A stretch of 8,839 nt of DNA from positions 1 through 8,839 of the forward strand of contig JBHOQO010000119.1 of assembly GCA_042408925.1 (NCBI GenBank). The letters run 5' to 3'. This document shows positions 1 to 6,855 of this stretch, in pieces. The notes under the pieces were generated by a model, which did not search any database, had not been told where the DNA came from, and saw only the letters and a program-made list of their open reading frames with translations. Positions within the stretch are counted from its first letter, which is position 1. Each line of letters opens with the position of its first letter. The stretch is from BPIH01 sp042408925 (GTDB lineage: Bacteria; Chloroflexota; Limnocylindria; Limnocylindrales; CSP1-4). The position numbers and the translations under genes were made by a program.

Positions 1-972
1 GGTGACCCGCGGTCCCGAGCCGGCCACCGGTGCCGCCGGCGATCCGGAGGCCCCGAGCATCCGCCCGGCGTCGGCCGGCACGAGCTCGTCGAGGGCCCGC
101 CGCATCGCCGCGATGTGGTCGGGCGTCGTCCCGCAGCAGCCGCCGACGATCGTCGCCCCCGCCTCGAGGAGTCGCGGGACCATCGCCCCGAAGTAGTCGG
201 GCCCGGCGGCATAGACGAAGCGCCCCTCGATCCGCTGCGGGAGCCCGGCGTTCGGCATGATCGAGCGCGGCTTCGTGGCCTCGCCGCTCGTCGTCATCCG
301 ACCGAGGGCCTCGAGGCAGATGAGCGGTCCGACCCCGCAATTCACCCCGACGGCGTCGACGTCGAGGCGGGCCAGGGCCGCGGCGGCCTCCTCCGGGGTC
401 GAACCCTCGGTCGTCACGAGGTCCTCGCCGAAGGTCAGGGAGGCGATGATCGGGAGGTCGGAGCGGGCCCGGATCTCCTCGACGGCGAGGGCGACGTGCT
501 CGAGGTCGGCGAAGGTCTCGACGACGAAGAGGTCGACCCCGCCCTCGAGGAGCCCCTCGACCTGCTCGCCGATGGCGCTCCGGACGACCCCCTCGGGCGG
601 TCGGGCCGGGTCCCGGGTCGGGGCGACGAGGGGGCCGATGGAGCCGCCGACGTACGCCTCCCGCCCGGCGACGTCGCGGGCCTCCCGGGCGACCTGGGCG
701 GCCCGACGGTTGAACCGGGCGGCGTGCGGCCCGAGGCCCCAGAGGGCGAGGCGGAGCCGGTTCGCGCCGAAGGTGACGGTCTCGATGAGCTCGGCGCCCG
801 CTTCGAGGTACTCGCGGTGGAGCGCGCCGACGAGCTCCGGGCGGGTCGTCGGCAGCTCGTCGAGACACGCCCGCTGGGGGATGCCGCGGGCGAAGAGGAG
901 CGTGCCCATCCCGCCGTCGGCGAGGAGCGGGCCGCGGCGGAGGCGCTCGGCGAAACGGTCGCGGGGTCCCAT
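1..972 (-). CDS. Homocysteine S-methyltransferase domain protein (3' end outside window)
   Basis: Transfers a methyl group to homocysteine to make methionine, in the cytoplasm; some relatives carry a C-terminal methylenetetrahydrofolate reductase domain. Read from the ATG at 972 the frame stays open for 324 residues to the window edge. Visible signs are the N-terminal LLADGGMGT (residues 16-24), the GVNCG motif with Cys212, and GGCCGT with Cys279 and Cys280. These match the three zinc-binding cysteines of the BHMT/MetH-N family (Pfam S-methyl_trans). The domain should end near residue 300, so the last visible residues, rich in Ala, Gly and Pro, look like a linker. The protein may therefore be a YitJ-like fusion with methylenetetrahydrofolate reductase, but that part is not visible. 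The gene is divergent from the DUF885 gene across about 30 bases. There is no Shine-Dalgarno sequence before the ATG; a TACCAT hexamer lies 8 bases upstream, suggesting a leaderless start. The family call is firm; the exact methyl donor is unknown. Confidence 0.93.
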   Translation of the reverse strand, partial: MGPRDRFAERLRRGPLLADGGMGTLLFARGIPQRACLDELPTTRPELVGALHREYLEAGAELIETVTFGANRLRLALWGLGPHAARFNRRAAQVAREARDVAGREAYVGGSIGPLVAPTRDPARPPEGVVRSAIGEQVEGLLEGGVDLFVVETFADLEHVALAVEEIRARSDLPIIASLTFGEDLVTTEGSTPEEAAAALARLDVDAVGVNCGVGPLICLEALGRMTTSGEATKPRSIMPNAGLPQRIEGRFVYAAGPDYFGAMVPRLLEAGATIVGGCCGTTPDHIAAMRRALDELVPADAGRMLGASGSPAAPVAGSGPRVT

Positions 973-980
973 GTCGGCTG

Positions 981-990
981 ATGGTAACCT
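981..990. promoter_or_regulatory. Possible back-to-back -10 elements between divergent genes
   Basis: Minus strand: TACCAT (986 to 981) lies 8 bases before the methyltransferase ATG at 972. Plus strand: TAACCT (985-990), preceded by TGG as in an extended -10, lies 11 bases before the DUF885 ATG at 1002. The two hexamers overlap. Neither gene has a Shine-Dalgarno sequence, so both transcripts could be leaderless. No -35 element is convincing. This is a pattern reading only. Confidence 0.3.
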
Positions 991-1001
991 GCCAGGCTCG
1001 C

Positions 1002-2789
1002 ATGCCATCGCTCCGATCTCGGTTCGCCGGCCTCCTCGACGAGCTGTTCCATCTCGATCCGGTTCGGGCCACCGACGCCGGCGACCACCGCTTCGACGCT
1101 CGCTGGCCGGACCGCAGCCCGGCCGGTCGCGCGGCGGTCCTCGCCGTCGTCGACCGCTGGCTCGCCGAGCTCGACTCGATCGACCCCACGCGCCTCGATC
1201 CCGACGACGCCCTCGACGTCGCCGTCGCCCGCGACGAGCTGGCGGCGATCCGGTTCGCCGAGGCCGAGCTCCGTGCCGACGCCTGGAACGCCCTCGAGTG
1301 GGTCGAGCTCGCCGGGGCGGGCCTCTTTCTCCTCCTCGCCCGCGAGTTCGCGCCGCTCGCCGACCGGCTCGCTTCCGTCGCCGGGCGGCTCGAGGGGCTT
1401 CCGGTTCTTCTCGACGCGGCCCGAGGCGAGCTCCGCGGGACGTCGAACCGGCCGCCGAGCCGCCTCCATGTCGAAGCGGCGGTCGACCAGCTCCCCGGCG
1501 TCGCTGCCCTCATCGACGAGGCCCTCGCTGCGGCCGAGGCGGCGGCACGGGGCGGGGACGGTGCCGTCGCGGCCCTCCTGCCCCGCCTCCGGGCCGCGGC
1601 CGACGTCGGCCGGCGGGCGCTCGAGGGGTTCGGCGAGCATCTCGAGCGGGTCGTCCTTCCGTCGAGCGAGGGGGAGGGGCGGCTCGGGCCGGACGCGTAC
1701 CGGGCCCTCTTCCGGCACACGATCCGCGATCGGGCCCTCGATCCAGAGGCGACGGTCGCCCGGGCCGAGCGGGAGGCGGCGGCGATCCGGGCCGAGATGG
1801 TCCGCCTCGCCCGGGAGCTCTGGCCCCGCTGGTGTCCGGACCGCCCGCTCCCGTCCCCCGGGGTCGGGGGGATCGAAACCGAAGCGGCGGCCGACGCGGC
1901 GACGGTCCGCGGCGTCCTGGACGCCGTCGCCGCCGAGCACCCGACCGCCGAGGGCCTCCTCGACGCCTGTCGGGCGGCCATCGCCCGGGCCGAGGCCTTC
2001 GTCGCCGAGCGGCGGATCGTCGATCTGCCGGACGAGCCGCTCGCCATCGAGTGGACGCCGCCGTTCCTCCGGGCCTTCGGCGGCGCCTCGCTCTGGAGCC
2101 CGGGACCCTTGGACCGCGGTCAGCGTTCGCTCTTCCTCGTCACCCCCGTCCCCGACGACTGGTCGGCGGAGGAGCGGGAGTCGTGGCTCCGGGAGATGAA
2201 CGACCGCCAGATCATGCTCCTCGTCGTCCACGAGGGCGTCCCCGGCCACTACCTCCAGGGCGTCTGGGCGAACCGCTGCCCGTCCCTCGTCCGCTCGGTC
2301 TTCGCGAGCGGCGTCTATGCCGAGGGCTGGGCCGTCTACGTCACCCAGGTCATGATCGACGAGGGGCTCGCGGCGTCGGACCCGGCCCTCGAGCTCGTCC
2401 ACTGGAAGTTCTACCTTCGGGCCGTCCTAAACGCGCTCCTCGACGTCGGCGTCCACGCCGGCGGCCTCGACGAAGCGGGCGCCCTCTCGCTCCTCGTCGA
2501 CGACGGCTTCCAGGAACCGGCCGAAGCCCGGAACAAGTACCGCCGGGCTCGCCTGACCGCCGGCCAGCTCTCGACGTACTTCGTCGGCTCGCTCGCCTTC
2601 TGGGAGCTCGAAGCCCGGGCTCGGGAGGCGGCGGCCCGACGACTCGGGGTCGCGGGCCCGGCGGCTCGGGACCTTCCGGGCGGGCTCGTCGGCCCCGACG
2701 GCTTCGACCGGCGGGCGTTCTGGGAGCAGGTCCTGTCGGTCGGCGCCCCGCCGCCGGCGCTGCTGCGGGAGGGATGGCTTTCGGGCTGA
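1002..2789 (+). CDS. DUF885 family protein, putative zinc metallopeptidase
   Basis: A 595-residue protein, a usual length for DUF885 (about 550-600), a family thought to consist of gluzincin-type zinc peptidases whose substrate is generally unknown. The key motif is HEGVPGHYLQ at about residues 410-419: His410 and His416 would bind zinc and Glu411 would be the general base. A downstream YAEGWAVY with Glu441 supplies the likely third zinc ligand. The C-terminus ends in SVGAPPPALLREGW, a tail copied again near 6860. I see no signal peptide or membrane segment, so it is probably cytoplasmic. I chose the ATG at 1002 because the sequence from there fits the family start and a possible -10 lies 11 bases upstream. 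An in-frame ATG at 981 would add seven residues and overlap that element. It faces the ATPase gene tail-to-tail with 43 bases between stops. Sampled lines reach 82-88 % G+C, the highest in the window. The family assignment is firm, the activity inferred. Confidence 0.93.
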   Translation: MPSLRSRFAGLLDELFHLDPVRATDAGDHRFDARWPDRSPAGRAAVLAVVDRWLAELDSIDPTRLDPDDALDVAVARDELAAIRFAEAELRADAWNALEWVELAGAGLFLLLAREFAPLADRLASVAGRLEGLPVLLDAARGELRGTSNRPPSRLHVEAAVDQLPGVAALIDEALAAAEAAARGGDGAVAALLPRLRAAADVGRRALEGFGEHLERVVLPSSEGEGRLGPDAYRALFRHTIRDRALDPEATVARAEREAAAIRAEMVRLARELWPRWCPDRPLPSPGVGGIETEAAADAATVRGVLDAVAAEHPTAEGLLDACRAAIARAEAFVAERRIVDLPDEPLAIEWTPPFLRAFGGASLWSPGPLDRGQRSLFLVTPVPDDWSAEERESWLREMNDRQIMLLVVHEGVPGHYLQGVWANRCPSLVRSVFASGVYAEGWAVYVTQVMIDEGLAASDPALELVHWKFYLRAVLNALLDVGVHAGGLDEAGALSLLVDDGFQEPAEARNKYRRARLTAGQLSTYFVGSLAFWELEARAREAAARRLGVAGPAARDLPGGLVGPDGFDRRAFWEQVLSVGAPPPALLREGWLSG

Positions 2790-2832
2790 GGGCGTCGGCA
2801 TGGAGGGGTCCGGAGGTGCTCGCCGCCCGTCC

Positions 2833-4221
2833 TTACGCAAACAGGTCGGCGACCCCGACGAGCAAAACCCCTTCGCGCGATGCCCGTTGGGCGAGGGCCG
2901 GCGAAACGCCGCCACGGAAGAAGATCGCCAGCTTCGCCTGGGCTGCCTTGGGGCCCAGCGCGGCCCTGGCCTCATAGAGCTGATCGAGGACGCCCGTGCC
3001 GATGGGCCGGGTCGACCACGTGCACGAGCCGAGAAGTCCATACCCCCGCCTGTGGACCGCCACGACATCGACTTCGACGTCGTGCTTCCGTGACCACCAC
3101 GCCCCGACCGCAAGGGCCTCGCTCCCGAGCGGCGAGTACCGCGCCACCCACTCGCGGCAACACTCCTCGAAGACCCGACCGACGAAGGTGGGGAGATCCG
3201 ATCGGATCTCTCTCGCCACCTCCGCGATTCGGCCCCGGGCAAGTCGGCTCCTGTTCGGCAACACGTATCGAAACCAGAATCGAACGTAGGGATCGCTGAT
3301 CCTCCAGTATGCCCGGGCCGCACCCCTCCGCCCGGGCTCCAGGGGAACGACCCTGTCGACGTAGCCGAGCGTCTCGAGGCGGGCCAGGAAGTGGCTGGCG
3401 AGCTGCTGCTTCATCTCGATGCGGGCGGCGATGGCGGATGTCGACGCGTAGCCCTCGGCGATCGCCTGGAGCGCCCCAAAGTACGGTCCGGGCTCCTTGA
3501 CCCCTTGTTCCTGCCGAACCAGGTGCTCGGGGTCGCTGTGGAGGGGAGCATGGGGAGGCAGGATCGCCTCTTCGATTACCCGGTCGAGCGATCGTCTCCC
3601 GGCCCAGATCTGGTATTGCGGGGTCCCTCCAAGCACGGCAAACCGTTCGATCAGGTGGTCCGGCGGGGTTCCCGCCGACGCGAAGGCCGCGCTGTCCCGG
3701 TATGTCAACGGAAGGAGGAGTGGTCGATACGTGCTCCGGCCGAAGGTTGGCGAAGCACCGCCGAGCAGTCCCTCCATGAAGCTGAGGGCGCTCCCGCTCA
3801 GAACCAGCAGGACCGGGAGGCGGTTGGCATCCCACTCGTCCCAGTACCGTTGGATCGTCGAGACGATGCTCGGATCGGACGCCGCCAGATACTGGAACTC
3901 GTCGAGGACGACGACCAGTGGGCCTTCGCGGCGGGCTTGCTCTCCGACGAACCGAAAGGCGTCCGCCCAATCGGCGAATGAGAGGGGCGGAGCACCGGGG
4001 AGGAGTCGGGCGCACTCCCGGGCGAACACTGCGAGCTGAAGGGGGCGCGGCTGCTGTTCGGCCTGGACGTGGACGACCCGCGGCCCCGTGAGGGCGACGC
4101 GCAGGAGGAAGGTCTTCCCGACCCGTCGTCGGCCCCGCAGGATGACCAGGGCGGGGGGACGCTCGGCGAGCCGGCGCAGCTCCTCGATCTCCCGCTCGCG
4201 ATCGACGATCTCGGCGATCAT
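2833..4221 (-). CDS. ATP-binding protein, archaeal-type ATPase domain plus DUF234 (copy 1)
   Basis: A 462-residue P-loop ATPase of the family common in archaea and scattered in bacteria (Pfam ATPase_2 plus DUF234), with no established cellular role. Domains in order: P-loop ATPase to about residue 230 with Walker A GRRRVGKT (30-37), Walker B VVVLDEF with Asp107-Glu108 and a sensor-like SGS (142-144); a winged-helix-like segment near 250-310; then DUF234 beginning at DPYVRFWFRY (310-319). DUF234 belongs to the PD-(D/E)XK nuclease-like fold. Here Glu383 and Asp385 remain, but the expected E-x-K triad reads Ser399-Cys400-Thr401, so nuclease activity is probably lost. I chose the ATG at 4221: it starts at the family's IAEIVDRE, and a TATCCT hexamer lies 6 bases upstream. 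A TTG at 4272 would add 17 residues. Two sampled lines are 62 and 65 % G+C, far below the flanking genes, which suggests horizontal transfer. The stop is TAA, unlike every other stop in the window. Confidence 0.92.
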   Translation of the reverse strand: MIAEIVDREREIEELRRLAERPPALVILRGRRRVGKTFLLRVALTGPRVVHVQAEQQPRPLQLAVFARECARLLPGAPPLSFADWADAFRFVGEQARREGPLVVVLDEFQYLAASDPSIVSTIQRYWDEWDANRLPVLLVLSGSALSFMEGLLGGASPTFGRSTYRPLLLPLTYRDSAAFASAGTPPDHLIERFAVLGGTPQYQIWAGRRSLDRVIEEAILPPHAPLHSDPEHLVRQEQGVKEPGPYFGALQAIAEGYASTSAIAARIEMKQQLASHFLARLETLGYVDRVVPLEPGRRGAARAYWRISDPYVRFWFRYVLPNRSRLARGRIAEVAREIRSDLPTFVGRVFEECCREWVARYSPLGSEALAVGAWWSRKHDVEVDVVAVHRRGYGLLGSCTWSTRPIGTGVLDQLYEARAALGPKAAQAKLAIFFRGGVSPALAQRASREGVLLVGVADLFA

Positions 4222-4227
4222 GGCAGC

Positions 4228-4272
4228 AGGATAAGCCCAAGGCTGAAAATTGTAAAGCCACGATTTGTACAA
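4228..4272 (-). promoter_or_regulatory. AT-rich 5' region of ATPase copy 1 with possible -10 sites and inverted repeat
   Basis: On the minus strand TATCCT (4233 to 4228) lies 6 bases before the ATG, the spacing expected for leaderless transcription. A better -10 match, TACAAT (4254 to 4249), lies 27 bases before the ATG. TTGTA (4250-4254) and TACAA (4268-4272) form an inverted repeat with 13 bases between, and the right arm sits in the perfect palindrome TTGTACAA (4265-4272). The block also holds GTAAAGCC (4252-4259), found at a matching place upstream of the second ATPase. Autoregulation is possible but unproven. Confidence 0.3.
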
Positions 4273-4363
4273 CCGAGACTTGTGAGCGACGCCGCTTCCG
4301 CGGGGCGATGGGGTCTCGTCGGGGCCCAGCTCCTTCCGGAGGCCGCCGAGTCGAGGGGCGAGC

Positions 4364-6196
4364 CTACTGAACCGCGACGAGGAGCTCGGCCAGCCGCCGG
4401 GCGCTGGCGAGATGACCCTCCTCGGTGGCCAGGGCCAGCGACCGGCGGATGACTGCTGCGGCCTCCGCGGCGCCCCGGGCGGCCAGTACCTCCGCCTGAG
4501 CGAGGCGCGCCTCGAACAGGGAGTGCGGCACCTGCCCTGCCAGCGCCGCCTCCGCCCTCCGTTCGGCCTCGTCGAGGTTCCCCCGGGCGACGAGGGCGAG
4601 CGCGAGCCGCGCGGCGGCCCACGACTCGAACAGGGGGAGCCCCTCCGCCGCCGCCAGGGCCTCGCGGAAGGCGATCTCGGCCGCCGCGGGGCCTTCCAGG
4701 GCCGTCCGGGCGATCCCGACCCCCCGGAGCGCCGCCGCGGTCCACTCCCGGTGGCCGAGCTCCCTCGCGATCCGGAGGCTCGTTCCCGCGTCCGCGAGGG
4801 CCTCCTCCCCCCTGCCGAGGGCCGCCAGGGCCTCGCTCCGATGCCACAGGCAGTAGCAGGTCATCTCCCGGTGCCGGAGGTCGCGGGCGATCTCGAGGGC
4901 GCGGTCGATCTCGGCGAGGCCGTCGCGCGCCCGCTCCATGTGGACGAGGCCGTGGCCCCGGGTGGAGCGGGGGGTGATGGAACGGAAGGGATCGCCGGTC
5001 TCTTCGAACAGGTCCGCGACCTCCCCGAACGCCTCCACGCCGGCCCGGATGTGGCCGGCGAGGAACGTCATCATGGCCCGGAGGTCGAGGATCCGTGCCC
5101 GGCCGTGGCGGTCGCCCAGCCGGTCGAAGATCGCGAGCGCCTCGTCGGCCCGGCCCTCGCAGTCCGCCAGGCGCCCGAGGTTCATGTCGATCACCGCCAT
5201 CGCGGCGAGCGCCTCGGCCCTGGCCGGCGCGTCGTCGCCGGCCTCCGCGAGGGCCAGCTCCGCCAGCCTCGACGCCCTGCGGTAGTCGTCGGCCCCAGCG
5301 GCGAACCCCGCCATCCGGGAGAGGGCGAGCGAACGGAGCGCGGCGCCCCCCGCCCCGCCGAGCGCGCCCTTGAGCTCCTCGTCGAGGACGCCGCCGCCCA
5401 CGATCCTGCGCAGGGACTCGTCCACCCCCAGGTCCCCCCGGAGCACCTCGATGTGGAGCTGGACGGCCTCGGGGGAGGGCTCCACGCCGAGGTCCTCGGC
5501 AAGATCGCGGCGGAGCTCCTCGAAGGTGCGGAGCGCGCCCGCCCGGTCGCCGGAGAGGCAGAGCGACCGCATGAGGAGCATCCGCGCCGCCTCCCGCAAC
5601 GGCTCGCGGGCCACGGCCATCTCGGCGAACTCGACGGCCCGGACGGGATCTCCCAGCCGGAGCGCGGTCTCCGCGGCGCCCTCCAGAGCCTCGAGCTGGA
5701 GCCGGGCGAGGTCGGCGCGCACGGGCCCCGCCCAGTCGGCATAGGTGTCCTCCACGAGCGGCTCCCCACGCCACCAACCGAGGGCATGGGTGAACGAGCC
5801 GAGGGCCTTCGCCCAGTCCTGCTCGCGGAGGGCCGCACGGCCGACCTCGGTGAGGGTCCGGAACTCCTCCGCGTCGATCACGCAGCCCTCGCTGCGCGCG
5901 AAGGCGTAGCCGCCGTCCCCGGTGACGATGAGGGCGGGATCGCCGAGGGCCCGGCGCGCCCGGTGGACCAGGACCTCCAGGCTCGCTGCGGGATCGGCCG
6001 GGAGGCGCTCCGGCCACAGGGCGTCTGCCAGGGCGTCCCTCGGCACGGGCTCGCCGCATCGGCTCGCGAGCAGCCGGATCAACGTGCGGACGCGGCGTCC
6101 CCCGAAATCGCGAGCCGGGATCTCCGCCTCCCCCCGGCGGACGACGAAGCGGCCCAGCAGGCGGACTTCCACCCGCTCCCGTGGCGACCCGGACAT
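4364..6196 (-). CDS. BTAD/TPR-type (SARP-like) transcriptional regulator
   Basis: A 610-residue putative DNA-binding regulator. Residues about 9-99 form an OmpR/PhoB-type winged helix, starting VEVRLLGRF and including DALADALWP and the helix LEVLVHRARRALG (73-85). Residues about 106-255 form a bacterial transcriptional activator domain (BTAD), with DAEEF at 108-112 and the typical LAEDLGVEPSPEAVQLH. The remaining C-terminal half, about 260-610, is Ala/Leu/Glu-rich helical hairpins of tetratricopeptide type, likely a partner- or ligand-sensing platform. Unlike AfsR it has no ATPase domain between BTAD and TPR. I chose the ATG at 6196 because the winged helix begins just after it; an ATG at 6226 would add ten residues. 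There is no Shine-Dalgarno sequence; TACGAT lies 9 bases upstream. It is divergent from the cupin gene, its likely target. It lies upstream of ATPase copy 1 on the same strand with a 142-base gap, so co-transcription is possible but not implied. The family is firm, the regulon unknown. Confidence 0.93.
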   Translation of the reverse strand: MSGSPRERVEVRLLGRFVVRRGEAEIPARDFGGRRVRTLIRLLASRCGEPVPRDALADALWPERLPADPAASLEVLVHRARRALGDPALIVTGDGGYAFARSEGCVIDAEEFRTLTEVGRAALREQDWAKALGSFTHALGWWRGEPLVEDTYADWAGPVRADLARLQLEALEGAAETALRLGDPVRAVEFAEMAVAREPLREAARMLLMRSLCLSGDRAGALRTFEELRRDLAEDLGVEPSPEAVQLHIEVLRGDLGVDESLRRIVGGGVLDEELKGALGGAGGAALRSLALSRMAGFAAGADDYRRASRLAELALAEAGDDAPARAEALAAMAVIDMNLGRLADCEGRADEALAIFDRLGDRHGRARILDLRAMMTFLAGHIRAGVEAFGEVADLFEETGDPFRSITPRSTRGHGLVHMERARDGLAEIDRALEIARDLRHREMTCYCLWHRSEALAALGRGEEALADAGTSLRIARELGHREWTAAALRGVGIARTALEGPAAAEIAFREALAAAEGLPLFESWAAARLALALVARGNLDEAERRAEAALAGQVPHSLFEARLAQAEVLAARGAAEAAAVIRRSLALATEEGHLASARRLAELLVAVQ

Positions 6197-6205
6197 CGCA
6201 AGCGA

Positions 6206-6211
6206 ATCGTA
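6206..6211 (-). promoter_or_regulatory. Possible -10 element of the BTAD regulator gene
   Basis: TACGAT on the minus strand matches TATAAT at four of six positions and ends 9 bases before the regulator ATG, with no Shine-Dalgarno sequence between. A weak -35-like TTGGCG lies 19 bases further upstream. The inverted repeat at 6220-6234 falls between the two, where a bound repressor would block transcription. Confidence 0.25.
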
Positions 6212-6219
6212 AGCCCCCC

Positions 6220-6234
6220 GGCGCATCCTGCGCC
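6220..6234. repeat. Perfect inverted repeat in the regulator-cupin intergenic region
   Basis: GGCGCA-TCC-TGCGCC is a perfect 6-base inverted repeat around a 3-base centre, placed between the divergent regulator and cupin genes. It is a candidate operator for the regulator or another factor. Short GC-rich palindromes also arise by chance in DNA this GC-rich, and BTAD regulators are usually described as binding direct repeats, so the assignment is tentative. Confidence 0.35.
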
Positions 6235-6260
6235 AAGCGGTCCGCCATGGGAGCACAAGT

Positions 6261-6268
6261 AAGGAGGG
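6261..6268 (+). promoter_or_regulatory. Strong ribosome binding site, first cupin start
   Basis: AAGGAGGG contains a full AGGAGG, 7 bases before the ATG at 6275. It is one of only two clear Shine-Dalgarno sequences at gene starts in the window; the other is 74 bases downstream at the second start of the same gene. Confidence 0.75.
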
Positions 6269-6274
6269 AACACC

Positions 6275-6712
6275 ATGAGCGAGGGCATCAACACGGTCAC
6301 CGCAGGGATGGGTTGTGCGGGTGCCGAGACAGGACAGGAGGGGACGATGAGCGATGGCATCACCAGGCTGGAGAAGAGGAGCTTCGACTCGCCCGACGAG
6401 ACGCGGACCCCGTTCGAGAAGGGGAGGATCGAGGTCGTGGCCCTCGGCGGCCTCGTCGTCAACCGGGAGACGCTCGAGCCGGGTTGGCGGTGGTCCGAGC
6501 ACGTGAAGCCGAGGGTCGGCACCGAGAGCTGCCGTAAGTACCACGTGAAGTACATCCTGTCGGGCCGACAGCACGTGGTCATGGACGACGGCACCGAGCT
6601 CGTGCTCGAGCCGGGCGACGTGGCCGTGATGCCGCCCGGGCACGACGCGTGGGTCGAAGGCGACGAGCCGAACGTCCTGCTCGAGCTGGTCGGCCTCCTC
6701 GAGCGGCCGTAG
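6275..6712 (+). CDS. Small cupin-domain protein
   Basis: A 145-residue single-domain cupin, a small beta-barrel fold used for metal or small-ligand binding. I do not recognise a specific enzyme. The recognisable part runs from SDGITRLEKRSF to the end. Signs are FDSPDETR near residues 37-44, EPGWRWSEHVKP, a turn with YILSGRQHVVMDDG, and the second cupin motif LEPGDVAVMPPGHDAW. The usual HxH of cupin motif 1 is not obvious: KYHVKY gives one histidine and the later His is in QHV, so the metal site may be reduced. Two in-frame starts exist: ATG 6275 (145 residues) and ATG 6347 (121 residues, closer to the usual family length). Both have strong ribosome binding sites and similar first codons. I give the longer frame, but the shorter may be the main product. 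The gene is divergent from the BTAD regulator, suggesting regulation by it. Confidence 0.9.
   Translation: MSEGINTVTAGMGCAGAETGQEGTMSDGITRLEKRSFDSPDETRTPFEKGRIEVVALGGLVVNRETLEPGWRWSEHVKPRVGTESCRKYHVKYILSGRQHVVMDDGTELVLEPGDVAVMPPGHDAWVEGDEPNVLLELVGLLERP
6336..6344 (+). promoter_or_regulatory. Second strong ribosome binding site, internal cupin start
   Basis: AGGAGGGGA provides AGGAGG 5 bases before the in-frame ATG at 6347. Initiation here gives a 121-residue cupin beginning MSDGITRLEK, which lacks the 24-residue leader of the first start. The leader shows no cupin features. Confidence 0.65.
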
Positions 6713-6855
6713 CGGCCCTCCAACGTCGATGGAGCGATCCCACCGCCCGTTGGGACCCGCCGGCTGCCGGAGGTGGTGGGAGCGCTAGCCGTCGGCGTCG
6801 GCGAGGGCGTCGAGCTCGGCGAGGATTGCAGCCGTCCGGCGGGCGGGAGAGGCGG

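Noticed and set aside
435..2402. 655-codon minus-strand open frame antisense to DUF885
   Set aside because: Composition is Arg/Glu/Gly/Pro-rich with no family motif, while the plus strand carries the HEGVPGH motif protein.
257..2977. Long 906-codon plus-strand open frame
   Set aside because: It overlaps the methyltransferase and DUF885 genes out of frame, and its product is low-complexity Arg/Pro/Ser-rich, typical of a shadow in very GC-rich DNA.
2972..4261. 429-codon minus-strand frame over ATPase copy 1
   Set aside because: Same-strand shadow in a different frame, Arg/Pro-rich, without the P-loop.
4218..6248. 676-codon minus-strand frame over the BTAD gene
   Set aside because: Another frame of the same strand encodes the clear winged-helix/BTAD/TPR protein; this frame is Gly/Arg/Pro-rich noise.
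4412..6262. 616-codon plus-strand frame antisense to the BTAD gene
   Set aside because: No domain is recognisable; it is a mirror of the biased codon use of the regulator.
6738..6781. Inverted repeat TCCCACC ... GGTGGGA as a cupin terminator
   Set aside because: The arms are 30 bases apart and no U-tract follows; too weak to call.
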